NCBI GenBank assembly: GCA_039030335.1 | Contig: JBCCEJ010000111.1 | Span: forward strand, 1 to 12,392 | Direction: 5' to 3' | Length of the DNA: 12,392 nucleotides | Origin: JBCCEJ01 sp039030335 | Lineage (GTDB): Bacteria; Pseudomonadota; Gammaproteobacteria; HK1 | In this document: piece by piece, positions 6,921 through 12,392 of the stretch | Layout: each line of letters begins with the position of its first letter | How positions within the stretch are numbered: position 1 is the stretch's first letter | Notes under the pieces: generated by a model | What the model was told of the DNA's origin: nothing | The model's input: the letters and a program-made list of their open reading frames with translations, nothing else | Database searches by the model: none | Program-made: the position numbers and the translations under genes

Positions 6921-7006
6921 GTCGATTTAGTCACGATTTTCACTTTCCGCTGCACTGCAACACGGCCGGATTCCGCTCAAATGTGCACGGCAGAAATCCG
7001 GTCATG
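6902..7006. repeat. Three copies of a CCGGATT core in the kinase upstream region
   Basis: AATCCGGTCATG occurs at 6902-6913 and again, identical over 12 bases, at 6995-7006. An inverted copy, CCGGATTC, lies at 6966-6973. The inverted copy can pair with GAATCCGG at 6901-6908 (8 bp) or AATCCGG at 6995-7001 (7 bp). This could be a set of operator sites or alternative hairpins between the divergent small RNA and kinase gene. Confidence 0.45.
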
Positions 7007-7036
7007 GCGCACGCAGACTTCGAACAGGCAGACGCC

Positions 7037-7067
7037 GCATAGCCGGTTTCAGGGTTACAGGCTATGC
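7037..7067. repeat. 8-bp inverted repeat upstream of the kinase gene
   Basis: GCATAGCC (7037-7044) and GGCTATGC (7060-7067) are perfect complements separated by 15 nt, ending 39 nt before the kinase ATG. Possible operator or 5' leader hairpin. No clear -10/-35 pair for the kinase gene was found around it. Confidence 0.35.
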
Positions 7068-7106
7068 TTCAACGCTTGAGCTTGAGCGTGGAGAGCGCAG
7101 CACGTC

Positions 7107-8399
7107 ATGAGCACGATGCCGGAAAAAGTCGGCAAATACGAAATCATCGAAGAGATCGGCCGCGGCAGCATGGGCGCGGTCTACGCTGCCCACGATCCGT
7201 TCTCGGACCGCAAGGTGGCACTGAAGATCTCGCACCCGGAAAAAATCCAGGAAATGGGGGCGCAGCGCTTCCGCAAGCTGTTCTTTAACGAGGCACGCGC
7301 GGCGGGGGTCCTGGATCACCCGAACATTCTGCGCATATTCGACGCCGACATGGATGGCGACATCTGCTATCTGGTCATGGAACTGGTGCACAGCGCGATG
7401 ACGCTGGAGGGTGCCTGCAAGCCCGAAGGCCTGCTGAGTCTCCGCGAGGTGGTCGGCATCATCTACAAGCTCGCCAAGGCCCTCGACTATGCACATCGCG
7501 AGGGCGTCATTCACCGCGACATCAAGCCGAGCAACATCCTGCTGACGCGCGAGCGTGATGTGAAGCTCGCCGATTTCAGCATCGCGCTGGTCAATCGTGG
7601 CGACATCAACGCTACTCAGTTCACCGGATTCATGGGCTCTCCGCTGTACATGTCACCGGAGCAGATCCGCGAAGAGTCCATCGACTGTCCCAGCGATATC
7701 TTCTCGCTCGGTGTGGTGATGTACCAGTTGCTGACCGGCCACCATCCATTCCGCGCTGGCTCGCTCGGCGCGGTCTACGAGAAGATCACCAACGAGGATC
7801 CCCCGGCCATCAGTGACTACCGGCGCGATCTACCTGACGGCATCTCTTACGCGCTGAAACGAATGCTGAAGAAGCTCCCGAGCCAGCGTTACGCAGCCGG
7901 CCTGGATCTCGCGGCAGACCTCGCGGTTATCTTCGAAGATCTTGACCATGTAGAAACCGAGGATGCCCTCCGTGAGCGCTTCGGGACACTGAAAAACCTG
8001 GGATTTTTCAAGGGCTTCGACGATCGCGATCTGTGGGAACTCATTCGCGCGTGCGACTGGGCGACGTACCAGGCCGGCGACACCATCATCAGCGAAGGCG
8101 AGGAAGACAACTCGTTTTACATCGTGCTCGGCGGCGTCGTTTCAATCGAAAAGAACGGTCACGGTGTCGACAAGCTGCCAGAAGGTGCCTGCTTTGGTGA
8201 AATGGGCTATCTGACCAACGCTAAACGTACCGCAACGGTGCGCGCGGGCACTGATGTCACCCTGATGCACGTCAATGCCGCGACGCTGGATCGGGCCGCC
8301 GAAGACACTCAACTCCGGTTCCTGAAGGTGTTCGTCCGCACGCTAATCAAGCGTCTTTCGGATACCACCGCCGCGCTGACCCAGCTGAACCCCGTGTGA
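7107..8399 (+). CDS. Serine/threonine protein kinase fused to a C-terminal cyclic-nucleotide-binding domain
   Basis: A 430-residue Hanks-type kinase with no signal peptide or membrane helix, so probably cytoplasmic. The kinase domain (about 10-275) has the Gly-rich loop GRGSMG (18-23), K40 (VALK), alpha-C E62, catalytic HRD (136-138) with K140 and N143, SPE (183-185) and D197. The metal-binding motif reads DFS (156-158), not DFG; the Asp is kept. The second domain (about 290-410) is a cNMP/Crp-type beta barrel. Its phosphate-binding cassette FGEMGYLTNAKRTATV (363-378) keeps E365 and R374, so cAMP or cGMP binding is plausible. The architecture suggests nucleotide-controlled phosphorylation. 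ATG 7107 has GGAGAG about 11 nt upstream; ATG 7116 is the alternative. The next gene, 94 nt downstream, encodes an FHA protein, the usual phosphothreonine reader, so substrate and kinase may be neighbours. Confidence 0.93.
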   Translation: MSTMPEKVGKYEIIEEIGRGSMGAVYAAHDPFSDRKVALKISHPEKIQEMGAQRFRKLFFNEARAAGVLDHPNILRIFDADMDGDICYLVMELVHSAMTLEGACKPEGLLSLREVVGIIYKLAKALDYAHREGVIHRDIKPSNILLTRERDVKLADFSIALVNRGDINATQFTGFMGSPLYMSPEQIREESIDCPSDIFSLGVVMYQLLTGHHPFRAGSLGAVYEKITNEDPPAISDYRRDLPDGISYALKRMLKKLPSQRYAAGLDLAADLAVIFEDLDHVETEDALRERFGTLKNLGFFKGFDDRDLWELIRACDWATYQAGDTIISEGEEDNSFYIVLGGVVSIEKNGHGVDKLPEGACFGEMGYLTNAKRTATVRAGTDVTLMHVNAATLDRAAEDTQLRFLKVFVRTLIKRLSDTTAALTQLNPV

Positions 8400-8493
8400 A
8401 CGCGAAGACGCAGCGCTGACCAATGCGGGCAGAAATAGCGTTCCAGTGCGCTATGCCGCAGAAATCACTGCCGCGCGGCGCTACACTGTCGAC

Positions 8494-10452
8494 ATGAATG
8501 CGGCGCCCACATCGCCTGCCATCAGAATGCGTCCCCAGTCGGCGCAACGGGCAAAACCGGGTCAGCGGTCCGTCGCCGGCACGTTGCTTCTGGCCGCTGT
8601 ACTGTTGGCGGGATTGTCATCAGCCGCGCAGTCTCCGGCGCAAAGCGGGGCGCCCGCGCCCTTTCACACGCTCACCTCCAACTTGCTGGTCCATTGCCAG
8701 CAGCCAGACGTCGCCACACTCGAATGTGACTACCGCCAGGTGGGCGCAATCGCCCCTGGAGCCGCCGAGGCGCGCATGGGCGAGCTCGAACTTCCAAATC
8801 CGGAAGTGTTTGAGTTTCCTCAACCGGGTGCATCGTCTGCGGTGCTGTTTCTGATCGACACCAGCGATCCGAACCGGGGCTCAGCCGTTCGGGCAGGCAT
8901 CAAGCATATCCGGCAGATCATCGACGCCGGACGCGGGCATCACAGTTTCGGCATCGCAACTTTCGACAGCAACCTGAACGTCGTGGCTGAGCCCGGAACA
9001 CTCGCCGAGGGTCTGGAATCCGCGCTCAAGGGCATTCGTGCGACGGGCCGGACCACGGAACTCTACCGGAACGCGCTCGCCGCCGTTCGGTACCTGAACA
9101 CGATCGGTGCCGATCGCAAATCCCTTGTCATCCTGTCGGACGGTTTGGCCGAAGATCGCGCCTACTACCACGCTGACGTCGTACGCCTGGCGCTTGGCAG
9201 CGGCGTCACCATCGACGGGCTTGGATACCCACGGTCGGTCTCCCTGTCGGTGGGCCTGCAGACGCTGCGCCGGCTGGCTGAGGAAACTGGCGGCCGGTTC
9301 GTCGAAGGCAATACGCGCTTTCAGTTGCCCAAGACGTATCTCACCACACCGTTCACGAGCAGCGATTCAGGCGGAACTCTGCTTCTGGACCTGACATCGG
9401 CCATCGATGCCGGCGCGAGCGGGGCCGCCACTGTGCAGCTCGAATGGCCGGTTGGAACCTCTCGCGAGCGCATCGCCGTACCGGTGCAGTTGCCACCGCC
9501 ACCACCGCCTCCCGCGCCCGCGGTCGTCGTGCCGCCAGACGCCGTTCAGTCGCCGGCGGTGAGTGCCGTGGAAGAAAAAGCTCGGCCCGCCGAGGCAGAT
9601 GACGGGGCACGCAGCACGCCAGCCGCCGGAGACCGCAGTGCCGATGCTGCAGCTGCAGACGCAGACGCAGCTACAGATGGCGACGAATCCGGGGTTTCTG
9701 AACCGGCCGCAAACAGCGCGGCAGAGCAGTCTTCCGAGAGTGACGTGGGCGTCGCACCCGACGAGGAGACCGGCCCTGCCGCGGACGCTGCCGCGAACGT
9801 CCGGAGCAACGCAGCAGATGCCGGCACGAGCTTACCCCCGTCATCGACGACTCAGGCCAAGGACAGTGGCAAAGCGTCTGGACCGCCGTTGAAGCTCGGC
9901 GCCGACGCGCCGTTCGGCGGCCTCGACGTACTGTCGGACTGGCTCTGGCTGGTCGTGCTGGTGCTGGCCGTCACATTGATCGGCCTCGTATGGGCGCTGA
10001 TAGCGGTTCTGCGGCCTCGCCGACAGGGCGCAGCCCCCAGCGCTGAACGGCCAACCAGCGTCGCGGAGCTGGCAACTCAGGACGACCGCGAAGTCTACGC
10101 CTACCTGGAAGGCGTCGATGACGACGCGCGTTATCCGATCACGAGCGCTGCGTTCCGGGTCGGTCGTCATGCCGACAACGAGTTGCCGATCCACGATCCG
10201 AGCATTTCAAGGCACCACGCTCAAATTCACCGGAAGCGCGATGGCACGTTTACGATCGCCGACCTGGAGTCAATGAACGGTGTCTTCGTCAACGACGAGC
10301 GGGTGCAATCGGCCGCGCTGTCCGAAGGTGACCTCATCGAACTGGGTGACGTCAAACTGCGCTTCACAATGCTGGCGGCGGATCCGCTGGGTGGCGACGA
10401 AACCGTCATGGTCCGCACGCATATGCCGGGCAACATGACGACCGCCGCGTGA
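8494..10452 (+). CDS. Membrane protein with exported VWA domain and cytoplasmic FHA domain
   Basis: A 652-residue protein. A signal sequence (basic 19-25, hydrophobic 27-41, SSAAQ near 42-46) is followed by a von Willebrand A-like domain (about 115-290; LFLIDTSD at 117-124, LSDG at 214-217). Next comes a long low-complexity linker (about 330-475) rich in Pro, then Ala/Asp/Glu, then one membrane helix (about 483-505). The C-terminal FHA domain (about 545-640) has G557 R558, S572 R573 H574 H575, and N595 G596, the full phosphothreonine-binding set. This predicts VWA in the periplasm and FHA in the cytoplasm. The MIDAS is incomplete: DTSDP lacks the second Ser of DxSxS. ATG 8494 fits the signal peptide; no clear Shine-Dalgarno is seen, and a TACACT at 8482-8487 would give an almost leaderless transcript. 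ATG 8527 is possible. It probably works with the preceding kinase. Confidence 0.9.
   Translation: MNAAPTSPAIRMRPQSAQRAKPGQRSVAGTLLLAAVLLAGLSSAAQSPAQSGAPAPFHTLTSNLLVHCQQPDVATLECDYRQVGAIAPGAAEARMGELELPNPEVFEFPQPGASSAVLFLIDTSDPNRGSAVRAGIKHIRQIIDAGRGHHSFGIATFDSNLNVVAEPGTLAEGLESALKGIRATGRTTELYRNALAAVRYLNTIGADRKSLVILSDGLAEDRAYYHADVVRLALGSGVTIDGLGYPRSVSLSVGLQTLRRLAEETGGRFVEGNTRFQLPKTYLTTPFTSSDSGGTLLLDLTSAIDAGASGAATVQLEWPVGTSRERIAVPVQLPPPPPPPAPAVVVPPDAVQSPAVSAVEEKARPAEADDGARSTPAAGDRSADAAAADADAATDGDESGVSEPAANSAAEQSSESDVGVAPDEETGPAADAAANVRSNAADAGTSLPPSSTTQAKDSGKASGPPLKLGADAPFGGLDVLSDWLWLVVLVLAVTLIGLVWALIAVLRPRRQGAAPSAERPTSVAELATQDDREVYAYLEGVDDDARYPITSAAFRVGRHADNELPIHDPSISRHHAQIHRKRDGTFTIADLESMNGVFVNDERVQSAALSEGDLIELGDVKLRFTMLAADPLGGDETVMVRTHMPGNMTTAA
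9488..9925 (+). repeat. Low-complexity linker in the VWA-FHA gene
   Basis: It begins with a proline run (QLPPPPPPP, from CCACCGCCACC-type codons) and continues as Ala/Asp/Glu/Ser-rich sequence with short tandem units such as GCAGAC at 9655-9666. The encoded segment should be disordered and acidic and would span the periplasm between the VWA domain and the membrane helix. Such tracts often vary in length between strains. Confidence 0.6.
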
Positions 10453-10514
10453 GCCGTTGCCCCCGACCGGCCCGCTGACTGCTCTGGCTGCCTGTTCAAA
10501 TCCGAGAACTGTCG

Positions 10515-10847
10515 ATGCAAACGCTTGCGCCCGCTGATGCCCGATTCGTCGCCGGACGCCGCAGGGTGTGCCGCTGGTGGCCTGCCTTTCTGGTCATTGC
10601 GTTGGCAGCCGTGGGGGTCGCCGCAGGCGCCCTACTCCAAGCCGTTCCGGAACTCGCCGACCCTACAAAGACGTTCGAGGCCGCGTTGCTCGGGCAGTTG
10701 AGTGATGCCGTCGCCCAGCGCCTCGCAGCGATCGGCATCATCAGCACCCTGGCAGCGCTGCTCGCCGTCACCGGGGCAATTCTCGTCAGCGTCGGCCGGC
10801 AAGTGACCGAAAGACGGCTGCTGCGCATTCTGAGCACCTGGCACTGA
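10515..10847 (+). CDS. Small two-helix membrane protein of unknown function
   Basis: A 110-residue protein without a recognised family. Two hydrophobic helices (about 21-44 and 70-93) are joined by a polar loop. Arg-rich ends (RRR at 15-17; RQVTERRLLR near 95-104) predict that both termini face the cytoplasm, with the loop outside. It lies 62 nt after the VWA-FHA gene on the same strand, with no terminator in the gap, so co-expression is likely. The ribosome binding site is weak (GAGAA, 7-11 nt before ATG 10515). It could be a membrane partner of the FHA protein, but only its position suggests that. Confidence 0.65.
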   Translation: MQTLAPADARFVAGRRRVCRWWPAFLVIALAAVGVAAGALLQAVPELADPTKTFEAALLGQLSDAVAQRLAAIGIISTLAALLAVTGAILVSVGRQVTERRLLRILSTWH

Positions 10848-10857
10848 TTCGCAGTGC
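10841..10857. terminator. Weak hairpin in the convergent gap, doubtful terminator
   Basis: GCACTG (10841-10846) and CAGTGC (10852-10857) pair perfectly around ATTCG, overlapping the stop of the two-helix protein gene. No T run follows on either strand, so termination here is a guess from position. Confidence 0.25.
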
Positions 10858-10888
10858 CCGCGACGTACGCCAGCCGTCCGCACGCGGC

Positions 10889-11716
10889 TTAGCGCTGCTT
10901 CCGGCGCGCGGCATCCAGGGCCTCAAGTTCGCGCAGTTCAGTATCGCTGAAGCCGCCTTGCAGGCGGGCGGCAGTTGCGAATGGCGGCTTCGGCGGGGTC
11001 GGCAACTCCGTGCGGATCAGCTCGAGAAACGTGGCCTCCGGCGGCAGGCCGCGCGTCTCACAACACCATTGAAACCACCGGCTGCCGACGGCCACGTGTC
11101 CAACCTCGTCGCGCGCGATCACGTCGAGAATCGCAACGCCCCGGCGATCGTCTATCGACTCGAGGCGCGAGCGCATCTGCGGTGTAACGTCGAGACCGCG
11201 CGCCTCCAGCACCCTCGGCACCAGCGCCATTCGCACCAGTGGATCACCGGCCGTACGCTCCGCCATCGCCCACAGGCCGTTGTGAGCGTCGAAGTCCCCG
11301 TACGCGAACCCGAGTTCCTCGAGATAGGTGCGTACCAGCGAAAAATGGTGGGCTTCTTCCGACGCTACGCGGATCCAGTCCGCATAGTAGCTGAACGGCA
11401 TGCCCGCGAACCGGTGTGCGGCGTCCAACGCCAGATTGATCGCGTTGAACTCGATGTGTGCGACAGCGTGCAGCAGGGCCCCGTGGCCAGCCGGAGACCC
11501 GATCCGGCGTCTTGGCACCTGCCCCGGATGCACGAGCCGGGGGCGGGCCGGCCGGCCCACGGGCACGGGCTCGAGCGCAGCGTCGGCGTCGTTCGTCAGC
11601 TCATCGCGCCTGAGCGCCTGCCAGAGCTGACGAGCAGCACGTGCCTTGTCCCGGGGAACGGTTACGGCCAGCGCGGCCCCCGCGCCTGCCCGCGCGCCGT
11701 CTAATGCCATTGCCAT
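10889..11716 (-). CDS. DUF455 family ferritin-like diiron protein
   Basis: A 275-residue protein of the DUF455/COG2833 family, whose reaction is not established to my knowledge. A four-helix ferritin-like fold is indicated by the ligand pattern E89 (HIEFNAINLALDA), E121 and H124 (EEAHHF), E171 (VLEARGLDVTP), and E204 and H207 (RDEVGHV), which makes a complete set for two iron ions. The family stretch RPARPRLV...PRRRIGSP precedes it. ATG 11716 is chosen because GGGGTGGA lies about 7 nt upstream; ATG 11710 is equally possible. Both fall inside the last codons of tilS, so the two genes overlap and are probably translationally coupled. Upstream in-frame codons belong to tilS DNA and look non-native. 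A hydroxylase or oxygenase role is inference from the diiron site. Family assignment is strong. Confidence 0.9.
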   Translation of the reverse strand: MAMALDGARAGAGAALAVTVPRDKARAARQLWQALRRDELTNDADAALEPVPVGRPARPRLVHPGQVPRRRIGSPAGHGALLHAVAHIEFNAINLALDAAHRFAGMPFSYYADWIRVASEEAHHFSLVRTYLEELGFAYGDFDAHNGLWAMAERTAGDPLVRMALVPRVLEARGLDVTPQMRSRLESIDDRRGVAILDVIARDEVGHVAVGSRWFQWCCETRGLPPEATFLELIRTELPTPPKPPFATAARLQGGFSDTELRELEALDAARRKQR

Positions 11717-12392
11717 TCCAGGATCCACCCCAGCTCGTCCGGACCTGCCATGTAAGTCTGCGACACGTATATCCCCGGCACTGCGATCACGGCATCCCCG
11801 GCCTTCAGCAGTGGCCAGAAATCCCGGTTCCACGGTGGAACTCCATGCGTCTGAAACAACTTCTTCATGCTCTGATGACGGACGCCGTCGTGCATGACGC
11901 AGCGGTCACCCGCGACGCGGTAAGCCACTGAGACCTCGCCTGAGTCGAACCATTTGCGCGCGACCCCTGCCCCCACCGCTGCCGTTGCCAGCAAAGTCCC
12001 GTTCGCCAACTCCAGTGACTCGGGGGGAGCCCAATCACCGGGCGGAGTCGAACGACTCTGGCGCGGCGCAACGACGAAGACATCGTCGCGGTAACACCGC
12101 ACCTGCATGCCATCGATGGCGCACGTAGGACTGCCGGCCGATCCCCGCAGCGCAGATACCAAGCCTTCAAGCCGTCGGGCAGGCAGCGCCCGCAACCCAC
12201 GCTTCGCAAGCCAGTGGCGCAACACCAACGCTGCCTGCGCAGGGTCGAGGGTGGCTAGCCGCAGACGCGAAAGCGTTCCCCGACACTGGCCCGCGACATC
12301 CGCTTCGAGCGCACGCGCCGTGCGCGCCAGCTCGCGAGCACTCGCCCGATGTAGTTTTGCACTCCGCGCCAGGGTGCGGTCCATGGCCGGCC
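11701..12392 (-). CDS. tilS: tRNA(Ile)-lysidine synthase TilS, C-terminal part (5' end outside the window)
   Basis: TilS attaches lysine to C34 of the CAU-anticodon tRNA(Ile), using ATP, so that it reads AUA; cytoplasmic and usually essential. Only the C-terminal half is present. The ATP-pyrophosphatase domain with its SGGxDS loop would lie beyond 12392, and the frame is open to the edge (PAMDRTLAR). Visible parts are the helical middle domain (DRTLARSAKLHR; LVLRHWLAKRGLRALPARRLEGL, at about 12240-12160) and the C-terminal domain with the diagnostic MKKLFQTHGVPPWNRDFWPLL stretch (near 11870-11810), ending in LEWQWH. The stop at 11701-11703 lies inside the DUF455 gene. The Met at 12384 is internal and should not be taken as the start. 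Confidence 0.92.
   Translation of the reverse strand, partial: PAMDRTLARSAKLHRASARELARTARALEADVAGQCRGTLSRLRLATLDPAQAALVLRHWLAKRGLRALPARRLEGLVSALRGSAGSPTCAIDGMQVRCYRDDVFVVAPRQSRSTPPGDWAPPESLELANGTLLATAAVGAGVARKWFDSGEVSVAYRVAGDRCVMHDGVRHQSMKKLFQTHGVPPWNRDFWPLLKAGDAVIAVPGIYVSQTYMAGPDELGWILEWQWH

Larger units (their letters stand above)
6694..7106. other. Non-protein intergenic region upstream of the kinase gene
   Basis: No convincing protein gene is seen on either strand. The region holds most of the candidate small RNA, its promoter, the CCGGATT repeats and the GCATAGCC inverted repeat, which are listed separately. No clear plus-strand promoter for the kinase was found. Confidence 0.5.

Noticed and set aside
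6671..6955. Minus-strand open frame of 94 codons in the intergenic region
   Set aside because: Its stop falls in the loop of the minus-strand terminator, it spans the small RNA stems and promoter, and the protein is Arg/Ser-rich with no recognisable domain or clear ribosome binding site.
10958..11704. Plus-strand open frame of 248 codons opposite the DUF455 gene
   Set aside because: It is antisense to a gene with a full set of conserved diiron ligands and encodes an Arg-rich chain without domains.

Overview
This GC-rich window looks like chromosomal DNA of a gammaproteobacterium. That placement is inferred from gene families and is not a species identification. The supporting families are a Pseudomonas-style split class II ribonucleotide reductase (NrdJa plus NrdJb), a PilH-like response regulator, RNase D, MtaB, and a TilS/DUF455 pair. 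No insertion sequence, phage gene, tRNA, rRNA or CRISPR array was seen. It reads as a stretch of housekeeping genes interrupted by a small signalling cluster.

Layout. (1) 1-2430, plus: nrdJa enters from the left edge and carries an apparent +1 frameshift in a C run at 856-859. nrdJb, with the Cys-rich tail, follows after 27 nt, and an intrinsic terminator with a UUCG loop closes the unit at 2553-2598. (2) 2885-5148, plus: a stand-alone PilH-like receiver, RNase D, and a secreted protein of unknown function whose ATG overlaps the rnd stop. RNase D has no ordinary start codon where its conserved N-terminus begins, and that N-terminus is in the same frame as the receiver gene, separated by one TGA. 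(3) 5167-6495, minus: mtaB, convergent with region 2. (4) 6496-7106 is about 610 nt without a convincing protein gene. On the minus strand it holds a promoter-like pair, several perfect stems and a strong intrinsic terminator, which together look like an unannotated small RNA of roughly 240 nt. (5) 7107-10847, plus: a Ser/Thr kinase fused to a cyclic-nucleotide-binding domain, then a protein with a predicted exported VWA domain, one membrane helix and a cytoplasmic FHA domain, then a small two-helix membrane protein. (6) 10889-12392, minus: the 3' part of tilS, with a DUF455 ferritin-like gene starting inside its last codons.

How the genes may work together. NrdJa and NrdJb should form one oxygen-indifferent, cobalamin-dependent ribonucleotide reductase. 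RNase D, MtaB and TilS all act on tRNA (3' maturation, ms2t6A37 and lysidine34) but sit in separate transcription units. The most distinctive part is the signalling cluster. A kinase that may sense a cyclic nucleotide lies beside a membrane protein with a canonical phosphothreonine-binding FHA domain, so phosphorylation could be coupled across the membrane to the exported VWA domain. The kinase carries DFS in place of DFG, and the VWA has an incomplete MIDAS motif. The candidate small RNA lies divergently, just upstream of this cluster.
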